A DNA stretch of 64,000 nucleotides from Posidonia oceanica (lineage: Eukaryota > Streptophyta > Magnoliopsida > Alismatales > Posidoniaceae). The translations under genes and the position numbers were made by a program. The DNA lies in the NCBI GenBank assembly GCA_037176725.1, contig JAZBRS010000060.1:53968001-54032000 (forward strand), given 5' to 3'. Shown here piece by piece: positions 48,001 to 58,740 of this stretch. The notes under the pieces were generated by a model. It saw nothing but the letters and a program-made list of their open reading frames with translations, did not search any database and was not told where the DNA came from. Within the stretch, counting starts at the first letter, position 1; each line of letters opens with the position of its first letter.

Positions 48001-50899
48001 GTCCGGCCACTCGACGCAGCGGAGCCGCGTTCTGAAGACCGGAGGAGCCTCCTGCCGTCCGTGCGGAGCTCCGGGGATCGTCGGGGTCGAGTTTGGCTGG
48101 CTGGAGCGTCGTGATGTCCGGAGAACGTCGCCGGGGAAGAAGAGTCTGACCGGAGCTTGACTCGGAGCAGGACGGCCGGAAAATCTATTCTAGAGGGCAG
48201 GGAAGCAAGAGAAGAAGGAGAGGAAGCTAATGGAAACGAGATTTACCTCTTCCCGCGTCTGGATCGCCCCCCCGACGTCAGCGGCTTCAGCAGTCGCCGG
48301 TGAAGACCGTCCGGTCGCTGCGGGCGTCGTCCGTCGCTCGCGAGGGTTGGAGTGACTTCAGAACGTCCCTCCGGTGCTTCCCAGGTGGTCAGACGGAAGC
48401 TGCGCAGCTCGGGTGGTGATTCGGCTGATTTGGGTTCGTCTGATACTGCCAGAGGTGGGGAGGGGCTGTTGCTACTCCTCGGGTTGAATGGGGCCTTCTG
48501 GAAGATTGCTGGAGGTCCGGCGAGGCTACTTGGATGGTTGGAAGGGTTTTCTGGAGAGCGAGGAGAGAGTTTGGGAATGGGGTCAGGTCGGGGTCTGATG
48601 GAGGCACAGGTGTTTGTTGTGCTGTTGTTGGTCTGTGGTGGGTGGCTGGGCTGAAGGTTGGGTGGCTCTGGAAGGTGGACTTCTGGCGAGTGTCTGGGCG
48701 GAGTCTGGGAGGACGTGGCGGACTGGAGTGCGGGGAATTTCAGAATGGGTTCGGAGCTGAGTTCTGCTGGTTTTCAGGAGGTTGGAGGCGAAATGCTGGG
48801 GTCGTTTTCTGTGTGGAATGGTGGGTGAGGTTGCAGGTGGTTTGGGTGAGATTGGGGGGCGGATTCTGGGCTGTTCTGGAGGTGTTTTGGGTGCTGGTTC
48901 GCTGGGAGAAGGAGAGGCGGAGGTCGGGTGTTCGTGGGTGGATTTCAGAGAAGAAATGGTCACTCCCCCGCTCGGGATTGCCCTCTGGAATCGTCGTCTC
49001 TCTTCTGGGATGCTCCCTCTGGTTTTCTCCTCCCTTTCCCTCCTGAAAACACACTCTGATTTCCTCTCCTCCCCTGTCCTGAGTCCTGACCACACCTTCT
49101 TTAGCTTTGCAGGTCTGCGACCAATGAATGCTGCGGAGAGGTGATGGCAGGTGCAAGGACGACGCTCCGGCGCATGCCTGGCTGGAGCAGGAGGTGACAG
49201 GTCGGGGCAGAGCGGCAGGAGCGCAGGCGGCGTGCTACTGTAGCACTGCAACGCGCGGGAGAAGGTGAGGAAGACGGAGGCGCTGTAGCAGCGGGCCGCG
49301 GGCCGACGTTTTGAAAAAAAGGAAAAAAAATGGTGAACGGGCTGATAAGCCCAGTAAGGAAGAAAAGGGAAATAAAAAAGAAGGAAGGAAGAAAGATGGA
49401 AAGAAAAAATAGGAGAAAATAGGATAAAAATAAATAAAAATATGGGATGACTTGGGTTGTAGGTTAGGTGTATATCTGGATTTTTTAATGACCGTTTTTA
49501 GGTTAATTAGTGTGTTTTAGGCTTGATTAGGGTTTTAGGGTTTTATTTTGTTTTTAATCCATTTCCCACTTGATTAAGTGTTGGTTAAATTCTTTTAAAT
49601 TGTTTTTAAAATTGTGTTTTTTTGTTAAGTATTTTAGGATGTTAATTAGGATTCTTAGGATTTATTTTCATATTATTTTGAGTGGGTTTTGGGCTTTTAG
49701 TTCTAGTCTTTTGTATTTTCCTTTTTTAAGTCTTTTGAACCATGCTTTTGTTTTTCATTTGTTAATTCTTCTTGATGTTTTTTAGTTGGATTTTTCCTGA
49801 TTTGATTAAGTATTTTAGGTCTTTTAACTGTATTTTCTTTTCCTTTTTTAATTAAGTTCTTATGTTGTTTCTTTCTTATGTTTATTAGGTTAAGTTTTTT
49901 TGTTCTCTTTAATTACTTGTTTTAGTATTTGATTTTTAATTCTTCTCTCTAGGGTTTGTTTTCCAATTCTTTTAGTGGGGTTTTCATTTTTGGTAGGTTC
50001 TGACTTTATTTCAGTTTTTTAGTTGATTTTACAGTATTTTGTTTTAGTTTGTTTTGCATTTTTTAGTTTGCATGCTTGATTTTCTTTTAGCTTGATTTAG
50101 TTAAGTTTGGGTTTTTAATTATTTATTTAATGTTTTTAATTGCTTTTTCTGGGGATTCTGATTTGTTTCTTTTAGGTCTTGGGGTTTTACAGATTTTTAA
50201 GGATTTTTGAGGTTTTTTGCAAAGGAAGGAAGAAGAAAAGAAAAAGAAGAAGAAAAGAGGAAAAAAGGGAATAAAAGGGAAAGAGGTAGGTTTGAGGGAA
50301 AAGATTTTTTAAAATTCAAGGAAGATGGTAAAAATAAAATAAAAATAGGAATAAGGTAGAGAAGGGATAGGAGTACCAAGGGGGCCCGCTGCCAAGCCAG
50401 GAGGGCAGAAGGGGATGAAAAGAGAGACGATAATCAGGAGAGAGAGAGGAGAGAGAAAACGATAATCCCGGAGAGAGAAAACGATAATTCCAACGGAAAG
50501 GGGTCTTAAAGGTCTCCGAAAGGGGTGAAATTTGGCAGGTGCGGGGTCTAGGGTTTCTAGTTCTGCTCCTGGAGTTTTGGTTCAGTTTTGAGGAAGTTTT
50601 GGAGGGGTTTTGAGGTGTAGAAAAAGGGTATTTTCGCCTAAGTTTCCTAGGGTTTTTGGGAGGGGTCTGGTTTGAGATTTTGCAGGCTTTTTGGTGGGTT
50701 TGCTAAGTCATCAGGGGTGAGTGTTCCTATGGATTTTGGTGGGTTTTCAGGTTCGGGAGAGGGGGGTAATCCTAGGTTGAGTTTAGGCTTGTTTTGAGGG
50801 GAAAGAAGGAGAGGAAGGTGTAGGTTTGGGTCTAGGTTCGGGTCCAGCAGCCACCGGAAGGCTCCAAACGATCCAGCCTGTCAAAATAGGGTGTCAACA
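45004..50899 (-). repeat. 5' LTR of element 2 (5.9 kb)
   Basis: Bounded by TGTAGTGATCCCGG and GGTGTCAACA. Same five-part layout as the LTR of element 1: conserved end (45,004-45,790), 30-bp repeats (45,800-46,655), A/T-rich (46,900-47,770), GC-rich (47,800-49,300), T-rich (49,400-50,200) and a purine-rich end. The donor-like CCAG|GTATAT (minus, 46,697/46,696) is at the position of the AAG|GTAAGT donor of element 1. A second donor-like AAGAG|GTAAAT is near 48,245. No gene is supported inside it. Confidence 0.94.
45800..46655. repeat. 30-bp repeats in 90-bp groups, LTR of element 2
   Basis: Related 30-bp units (GGCACGCAAAACGGTGCAAG type) are arranged in groups of three, giving a 90-bp period. 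Element 1 has a simple 30-bp array at the same place. The 475-codon minus ORF across this region is a by-product of the repeat. Confidence 0.85.
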
Positions 50900-50904
50900 C
50901 ATGG
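50900..50904. repeat. Target site duplication CATGG, right copy
   Basis: It matches 28,779-28,783 exactly and abuts the end of the 5' LTR of element 2. Confidence 0.93.
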
Positions 50905-51222
50905 TATGTGCTAGTGTAGTGTACATGGTAGTGGAAAGAAAACACTTAGCATGTCAAAAGTAGGCATACATGGCATGTGCGTGCATGGTGGCATAGTATT
51001 TGTGTAAAACAAAACACTTATCACACAAAAAGCATGCATAGTGCACCAAGCAAGTATTTAGACATGTGATGCAAGAGAATAAAGCAGCGCAAGCAATCAT
51101 GACATAAAGCAAGTAAATAAACAGGCAAGCAGGTAAGCAAGCAAGGCAAGCAAAAGCATAAGGCAAGCAAAAGCGCAAAAAGCAAGCGGCGAGAAAGCTA
51201 AGGTGAAAGCCAGAGTCTTGTA
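50905..51222 (-). other. 5' UTR of element B, second part
   Basis: It continues the leader broken at 28,783 and aligns with 6,790-7,000 of element 1 (phrases AAGCATTCATCA-type, GTGTAAAA, CAAGTATTTAGACATG). No gene is supported. Confidence 0.8.
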
Positions 51223-51240
51223 TCCCCAGCGGAGTCGCCA
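51223..51240 (-). other. Primer-binding site (PBS), element B
   Basis: Same 18 bases as in elements 1 and 2, one base from the LTR start at 51,242. Confidence 0.88.
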
Positions 51241-51241
51241 C

Positions 51242-54200
51242 TGTAGTAATCCTAAAATTCGGATCATCCATGCACGATGCCAAAGCTCGCGTGCACCGAT
51301 CAGAACTAGGGTCACTATATGCAGGTGAATCTGAGGAGGAAACTCGACTCAAAAGACACCGAAAATAGGGACGAAATCAAAGGGAAAAGGAAAGAAAGGG
51401 AGTCGCCACCTAATTTTATTAAAATCGGAAAAAAACTAGGAAAAACAGGTAAAGAAGATACAAGGAAAGCAAAATGCAATTAGAAAGCATGCAAAAGCAA
51501 TGCAGATGCACGACACAGAGTCGATGCGGCCCAAAGAAGGGTAAGGACTCTTATTACGTGTGGGGAAGGTGTTAGGCACCCTCGACACGCCCGAGGAATC
51601 GATCTTTCTATGCATTCTCGCTTGCAAATGCAGAAATGTCGACAATTACTTGCCTTTTACTGTACGCCCTAGGGCGATAGATGCAATGCATGCCTAATGC
51701 TTTAAAGGCCTAAGTACTTGAAAGCTATGTAGGGGGAAGTAAACGTGCAACCTATAGGCTCAGCAACGCTGCTAGGGTTCCGAACGGACAAGCCCTGGTT
51801 CATAAGAACACCTAGGCACTAAGCATCACTATCCTAATGCAAATGCAGGCGATAAAACAAAACAATAGGGAAAACCATGCAATGCAAGTGACATGCAAAG
51901 GATAAAGCAAAAGCGGGCACGGAAAACAGTGCAATGCGGGCGATATGCAAAGGAAAACAAACGCTGACACATAAAATGGTGCAAATGCAAAAGAAAGTGG
52001 ACGCGGAAAAAGATGCAAAAGTGGCATGGAAAGCAATGCATGTGATGCAAAGGTGGCATGGAAAATGAAGCAAAAGCTACACGGAAAACGATGCAAGCGA
52101 TATGCAAATGAAGGTGTGAAAAACGATGCAATGCAATATGCAAAAACGGTGCATAAAACAATGCAGATGTAAGATGCGGAAGAAGGCACGGAAAACGAGG
52201 CAAGCAATGGGGGACAACGGCCACTGACTGGCTTGCAGAGCAAGTCGTCGGCCATCTGGGCAACCCTTCCAATAGCCAGTGGCACAGGCGGCTGGTCAGG
52301 TCGCCCCTAGAGGCGACAGCCAAGCCCTGTAGACTCCAGTCAGTAGCTTCGTCGCCCCGGCGAGGCTAGCAAATGCGACTAAAACCAAAAATCAAAATCA
52401 TGGCAGTGCAGGGGACATGCCAGGGAAGAGAACCATGCAATTGGGAAGGAAATGGCCACGACGCAAGGTGGCAAAGCGGCGGTTGAAGGCTGCCTGCAGC
52501 AAGGACCTAGCCACCAGTTAGAGGGGCAGCTAGGAAAGCCTCCTCCCAAACTGGCGGCAGCCATTGCTGCGAGCTTCCCAGACAGCAAACTCCAACAGAC
52601 CAGAAAGCGATGCAAACGACTTAAAATCATGCAACTAATGTCATGCAAATGAAGAGGGCATATCAGAGAACATGTGCAAGCTATCAAAATGCAAAAAGCA
52701 TGCATGGGTTCCCAGTTACGGTGGCCCAAAGACAGTCGGAAAACCTGCCAAAGTTGCAGGTGAGTCGCCGCCCTAGGCAGCGGCTCAGTCTGCAACTCCT
52801 TGTTCCATACAGCCATCTTCAAGGCAAGATCTGGAACCCATGCAACATTATTTTTAAAAACTAAATGCATGAACCTGCAAAGAAAAGATAAAGGAATATG
52901 ATGCAACTGAAAGTGAGCCAAACAGGGGTCTGGGCAACAAGGCACGCCGATGCAAAGTCAGGTCGACGGTTTGTTTGTGTTGCAGCCAGTCGTCCCCTGA
53001 AGGGGCGGCTTGAGTCTGCAACACTCAGACCACGCAGCCGACTTTGAAGTCATGCCTTGCTCCCGACACACAAGCATACAACCATTCAAACATACAAGCA
53101 TGAAGAGCAATGATCCAAGGATGCAAAGCAACAGACAGAAGGTGAAATGGTGGCCTGTGCTGTCGGGGAGGTCGGCCCAAAGTCGGGTCGGCAGTAGTTG
53201 CAATCTGCAACTAGTCGCTGCACAAGGCGGTGCCCAGACCAGAAGCTCTATGAGCTTTGCTGACAAACTGCTGCCTCCACGTAGCGCGAAACGACCCACC
53301 GATGGCCGGGGAACGTCTGCGACGTTCTTCGGGTCCTTGCCGTACCCTCGGTTTGGCGAATGGTGGACCAGATCGGTCCACCCATCTCTACCCAAATTGC
53401 GTCACCGTAGCAACCAGATGCCGGCCGCTCACATGGCCAATGGCCCGAAGGCTGGGCTAGGAAGCTGTGTGGAGTCGGGGTGGAGGAGAGGGGAAGCATC
53501 CCGGACATGGAGAGGGACCTCTGCCCCTTTTCCATCCTTAGGGAGGTCTGCCGGAGACGCCGAGCCACCTTGGTTGCTAGGGCGGCTGAGGGCACAAGAA
53601 GGCTCGCTGCCACAGTGGCTGCGAGGGGAAGAGGTCCAGGAACGTTCCCAGACCCCCAAGAGGATTTTAGGATAGAGTTTGGTACCTTTGCAAGCTCACC
53701 AGAGTTGCAGGTGCGGAAGGTGGAAGCGTTGCACCGCTGCGACTTCGGAGGCTGACGGCGAGCGGAGGAGGGCGCGAGGAAGCTTGCGGAAGGTTGGGTT
53801 CTGCTCTCTGGTTATCCGGGAACACAAGGGAACTCTAGGCTCTCTCTTGCGGTTGCTGGATTGCAAATGCGGTGTGGTCAAAGAGGGCTGCACACGAAGG
53901 TTTTGTTCGAAAAGAGAGAGAAAGAATGGAGGCGATGATTGGCAGGGGCGGTGGTAGGAGGCTCTGTGAGGGGCTGTGTCTGGGCATGGAAGGTGAGGCT
54001 CGTCAGAGGCGGTGGTAGGGAGGATGATGGGGTCGTCGATGGCAGGCGGTGGTAGGAGAAATCGGCGAAGTGGCAATGAGACGCTCGGTCTGCGAAAAGC
54101 ACGTCGCCGAGCAACGGAGACCGGTGGCAGGGAGTTACTCGCTTTGGCGTGTAGTGCTTGGCCGTAGCTGCAAGTAACTCTAGAGGGGACGGGCGTGGAA

Positions 54201-54517
54201 GGCCGCGACGACCGGTGGTGGCCGCGCGAGCAAGCTTGCTCAGCCTGCAATTTATAGTCTTAGTCGCCTGTTGCCCTGACGACTAATCTAGTCGCCACTT
54301 GGGAGTGCAACAGACTTTAGTTGCCTGTGCAAGAGGTGCCTAACACTGTAAGTCAGAGACCAAGCTGCCAAAGGGCTTGGGCTTAGGTAGTGGTTGTAAT
54401 AATGAAATGGGCTTGGGTTTTGGGTTAGGTTTGGGAGTTGGATTCTGCAATGCCCTCCTCTGAGCCAACTTCCAACAAACTTCCACCTGCAATGCTTGTC
54501 AAAATGAGGTGTCTACA
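51242..54517 (-). repeat. Right (5') LTR of element B
   Basis: Bounded by TGTAGTAATCC and GAGGTGTCTACA. It contains the common blocks GGAGTCGCCACC (51,399-51,410) and GTTAGGCACCCTCGACACGC, then aagcgg/atgcaa-rich sequence (51,830-52,200), several imperfect palindromes (52,754; 52,980; 53,195) and a GC-rich part (53,270-54,230). No gene is supported. Confidence 0.82.
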
Positions 54518-55804
54518 AGCAGCAAGGAAGGAAATCAAACAAAGACAGCAAGGGTGATGGACACTACCATGGGTTGCATCCAACATTGGACGCACCAAGT
54601 CATGCGTCCAACAAGTCGGGAAACTTCCCGGCTAGAATTGATGCCCAAACCGATCCAAAACTGTAAACTAACTAGCTAGGAAGCATCAGCATGCAACAAC
54701 GAGCATAATCATATATTTAAAATAAAAAATAGGTGCATGGATCACTCCACCCACCTCCTCCCTCTTGCCGCTGGCGTTCATGGCTTTTCTGGCCATCTAG
54801 ATGACCGGAGAGCCATGAAGCTTGGCTGTGAGGCTCTGGTACGATGAGGAAGGAGATGGGGGATGCACAAGAGAGAAGAATTTACCTATATGTGGCCCGT
54901 AGGTGTTGTGTGCTTGGCCGGCCAGAGATGACAGACGACGGTGGACTGCGGCACGGATGGACGGCCTGGAAGCGAGGGGAATGCTCGGGAAGGTGCTTCT
55001 CACACGAGCGAATCTCTCTAGATTGCTCTAGGATGTTGGGAGGCTCTGGCTGTCTCTCAGTTCTCTCTGGAATGCGCGGGCAAGTGTGGCAATGGCTGAT
55101 GGAGAAGGGTTGGGATGGTTTTGAGTGGTCAAGCCTACAAAAGGGGTTCTGGTGGCAGGGTATGGTGGAGAGGAGATCGTGGGATCATGGAGGCATGGGT
55201 GCGAGATCGTGGGAGGTGTCAGACGTGGTGAAAGTCAAGGTGAAGGTGTTAGCCAACATGGGTTGCCATTTGCGTGGGGGGAGGACTGTAGGGGCGGCTA
55301 AGGCTTGGCAGGGTGGTTCTAGGGCGAGGCACCGGTTCATGAGTCGAGCTAGGTGGCTGGGCGGTCTGTGGGAAGTGTTGGCATTGGCAGAGGTCGACCC
55401 TGGGTGCGGCAGAGGGCGGCCAAATGGGCTGCTGCGACTGACACGTTGGACGCTTGCTAGAGTAGCGTCCAACGTAGGACGCTAAAAATTGTAGCGTCCA
55501 ACGTTGGAATCTGGCACAGCCAGCGTCTAATGTCCTAGAGTGGTTTTAGGGATATTTTGGGATTTTTGGCTTAGGTTGAGGCTTAGGTTAAGGCTTAGGA
55601 TTGGCTTAGGTATGGTTTAGGTGAGGTTTAGGTATGGTTTAGGTGAGGTTTAGGTGGCTTTTAGGTTTGGATGCGGTTTTGGGCTAAGTTTGGGATTAGG
55701 CCAAGGATTAGGACATGGAGGTGAGGGTCTGCCGTGCCGCATTTCGAGCAAGCTTCCAAAAGAAAGGTCCATCAACGAATAGTCGTCAAAATGGGGTTTC
55801 TACA
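54518..55804 (-). repeat. LTR fragment C
   Basis: In the element sense it starts TGTAGAAACCCCATTTTGAC at 55,804, the same family as the plus-strand LTR at 17,019. GCGTCCAAC/GTTGGACGC palindromic words occur near 54,575-54,616 and 55,440-55,520. The left part is missing where LTR B begins at 54,517, and no internal region follows at the right. Confidence 0.6.
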
Positions 55805-56869
55805 GACGGTGCAAGGCAGGGGCTGACTGCTCCCTAGAAGGCACGAAGGAGGCCCGGCGATGCTCGTGGGTGTCTGGTGATCGTGCGGGAGACATCCAGG
55901 AGGTTGGAGGCTCGCGGTGTGTCCTATTACTGTCGGCCGATGGTGGTTCGCGGAGGGGCAGCTGCGGGGGGTCCGGCGGATGCACAGTAGGATCGCGGTG
56001 GCTTTGGTGTGGTCGACGATGCTCAGGGAAGGTCGAGTGAGGTTTGGTGGGGTTGTGTTGGCTGGGTGGTTGGCCGGAGTTGATGGTGGATGGCCAGAGT
56101 TGGGGAAGAAGAGCAATGCGGTGGTGATGGCGACACTCAGAGGCTACTGGGCAATGTAAGGAAGGCCAAGCAATGGTTTGAGGATGCCAGGAGGGTGGTG
56201 AAGGGCTCTATAGGGTGTTGGTAGCGATGGGTTCCCTAGGGGCAATGGCCGGCTGTCGAGAGGTGTGTGCGAATGGGTTCCTTTTTCCCTGTCAACGTCC
56301 ACACAAAGAGGACAATGTAGAAGGTGGCAGGGCATGGTGTGGGGCTGCAGGGCATGGTGGCATGGCAGTGTGGTTGTACGATGCCAGAGGGAGGTCGTGC
56401 TGTCAGGCAGAGGTGTCAGGAAGCTTGGAGGTCATGGGGGTGTCAGTCCACACACGGGAGAGGTTTAAACACACTGCTGGGGGTGCAAATGGGTGGAGCT
56501 GGTGGTGGAAGTGGCTCTTGGCTCGAGCCTGGTGATCAGGCTATGCGTGGGGCGTGCTAGTGCTCGAGAGGAGGTCGGCTAGCCAAGGCGTGGTGCGAGC
56601 TAGGTCGGCCTACAACGGCTACTGGCCCAGGGGAAACGTGCATGGAATACGCAAGACTAACGCATGCAAAACACGGGACTACTGGTTAGAGCCTATTGTA
56701 GTGAAATATGGGCCCGTTTCCTCACCATTTGGGCCACCGATGGGTTTTGGTCTATGAAGGCTAGTGGAGTTAGGGTTTTGGGTGAGAAGGTGGGGTCTAC
56801 CGTGCAGCGATCCGAGCAAGCTCCTCTAGAAGAAATCCGCCAACTAGGCGTCAGATTGGGGTGTCTACA
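55805..56869 (-). repeat. 3' LTR of element 3 (promoter-side part only)
   Basis: It ends GGGGTGTCTACA at 56,869, directly before the polypurine tract, and its last 75 bases align with those of fragment C. The left part is cut at 55,804, where fragment C begins. The expected other LTR terminus (TGTCCCTATG, as at 63,982) was not found. Confidence 0.65.
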
Positions 56870-56883
56870 GATGCCCCTCCCTG
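56870..56883 (-). other. Polypurine tract, element 3
   Basis: It reads CAGGGAGGGGCATC in the element sense, directly before the LTR start TGTAGACACCCC. It is the only minus-strand polypurine tract clearly preserved in the window. Confidence 0.82.
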
Positions 56884-58740
56884 AGTGAGGTCAAGTGTAG
56901 TGAGACCGTGGCTCAGGGTTGACAAGACACCCCTCCTGATGCCGATGAGAGGCCAGTGTTGATGTTGGCGTGAGTCGCTTATCCGACGGATGCACCGAAA
57001 ATCATGACTTACTGCCACGATGCAAATGCTGATGCTGACGCTAGTGTGCGATGCTTATGTTGGCGTGATGCTTACGCTAATGCTCATTGCACGGTAATCC
57101 ATTGGGGGGACGCGGGCGATGCATGCATGTGCGATGATATTGTGGATGATGTGATGCTGCGTGCTGAGCAGTGTACGGCTCTAACGGTGGGATGCCGATG
57201 CTCTACGCTGAGTGGTGTACGGCTCTAGCGCGGGGGTGCCATCCGTTGAGCTCTGCTCTAAGCGAAGGCGATGTAGATGCAGTGCGTTGAGTGGTGTACG
57301 GCTCAAGCGCGGGGGTGCCATTCGCTGAGCTCTGCTCTAAGCGAAGGCGATGCAGATGTTATGTATGGGACGCTGGTGTCGTGCGTGTGATGTTGAAGTG
57401 GAGCATGCAATGTCGAGCACGCAATGTTGAGAAAACGATCTTGGTTGTGCACTACCGTCGGTGTCACCCTAAGCCGGCAGACTGTAGAGAGTTGCGGGTG
57501 CTGAGGATGCTACCTTGAGCAATACACGAAACCAGGGGTTCGATTTCTACGCACATAATGCTAGGGAATGTGGAATGTGGGGGATAGTGTGATGACTACA
57601 CGAAGTATGACAGCGCAATGGTGCTAAGCTATGTCATGCAGAGTAATGTGATACAATGTGATGCAAATGCGGTGTAGTGCAGTGTATATACCATGCGATA
57701 TAATGTGGAGCGCGCGATGCCAAGAAAGCGATCCTAGCCGTGCACTACCATGGGTGTCATCCTAAGCCGGTAGACTGCATGGAGCTACAGGTGCTAAGGA
57801 TGCTACCTTGAGCGATACGTGAAACCAGAGGTTTGATTTCTAAGCACGCAATGCTGGGGTGAGGCAAAAATGCGGTGCGAATATGCGATGCAATGTCATG
57901 AGATAGTATGCGGTGTAATGCAGTCCGAGAGGAGCTAACGGACTCATCACTAGATAGTTAGGGATTATTGGCCCTATGAGGAGTTGACGAACTCATCATC
58001 GGATTGTTAGGGATTACTCACCCTATGAGGAGTTGACGAACTCATCACCGGATAGTTGGGGATTATCAGCCCTATGAGGAGTTGACGGACTCATCACCAG
58101 GTAGTTGGGGATTATCAGCCCTGGGGGAGTTAACAGCTTCATCACCAGATAGTTGGGGATTATCAGCCCTATGAGGAGTTGATGGACTCATCACTGGATA
58201 GTTGGGGATTATCAACCCTATGAGGAGTAGAATGCAATGGGAATACCACATCAGAAGGTGCGGTAGAGGTCCGTAGACGGTCCCATGATAGTTAGGGGTG
58301 TCAGCCTGATGAGGGTGAGACGGTTCCAAGGGGCAGCAAAGATGCCACTTGTATCAAGGGCGATGACAGGCCAACGAGTCTGTCGGTCAAGAGGGGTGAT
58401 GACAAGTCAGATGACTTGTAACTACGGATGCTAAATGCAACGGGAATACCACACCAGAAGGTGCGGTAGAGGTCCGTAGATGCTCCCGTGACAGTTAGGG
58501 ATGTTAGCCTAGATGCAGATGAGGATGTGACGCCGCGGGGCAGTAGAAAAGATGCCCCTGGTATCGGGTAGATGATACCAGGGGACAGCGGAAGCACCCT
58601 TGGCATCGAGATGCGAAATGGAGACAAAACTAATGTGCTTGCCAACCGAGTAGTTAGGGATACTAGCCCGATGCAGACATTCTGACGGGCGTCAACCGGG
58701 CAGATAGGGCTGCCAGCCTGCATGCAGGGAGGATGGATGT
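56884..58740 (-). other. 3' UTR of element 3 with repeats
   Basis: It contains a duplicated segment of about 70 bp (57,215 and 57,287), a duplicated segment of about 135 bp (57,430-57,560 and 57,720-57,850), a 49-bp array (57,953-58,229), two copies of a GAAGGTGCGGTAGAGGTCCG unit (about 58,253 and 58,455) and the hairpin at 58,555-58,584. No gene is supported. Confidence 0.75.
57953..58229. repeat. 49-bp tandem array (6 copies)
   Basis: The unit is GATAGTTGGGGATTATCAGC plus CCTATGAGGAGTTGACGGACTC-type sequence. Its core matches the GATAGTTTAGGATATCAGCC units of element 2, so the two arrays share an origin. Confidence 0.88.

Larger units (their letters stand above)
28784..50899 (-). mobile_element. 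Element 2: complete-ended Tat/Ogre-like retrotransposon (22 kb)
   Basis: Order in the element sense: 5' LTR (50,899-45,004), PBS, 5' UTR, gag-protease-pol in one frame (43,671-35,005), spacer, PMD-like ORF (33,637-32,435), 3' UTR with tandem repeats, and a 3' LTR that keeps only its last 1,219 bp (30,002-28,784). Matching CATGG flanks show one integration event. The two LTR copies differ at about 14 bases plus one indel over 1,219 bp (about 1.1%), so the insertion is recent, likely under a million years at usual plant rates. About 4.7 kb of the 3' LTR, with the polypurine tract, was lost by an internal deletion at 30,002/30,003. With four gag-pol stops and the 3' LTR deletion it should not move by itself. 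Confidence 0.95.
19514..54517 (-). mobile_element. Element B: gag-protease element without pol, split by element 2
   Basis: Its parts are the left LTR, decayed gag-protease (22,942-27,942), 5' UTR (27,943-28,783), then after the 22 kb insertion of element 2 the rest of the 5' UTR (50,905-51,222), PBS and right LTR. Removing element 2 and one CATGG copy rejoins a leader that aligns with that of element 1, which proves the split. Reverse transcriptase, RNase H and integrase are absent: the acidic region after protease runs straight into the left LTR at 22,942 without a polypurine tract. It was probably mobilised by a related element, or lost pol after insertion. LTR pairing is uncertain as noted for the LTRs. 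Confidence 0.75.

Noticed and set aside
19509..54522. Target duplication around element B
   Set aside because: Flanking bases gctac and agcag do not match, so pairing of the two LTRs rests on similarity only.
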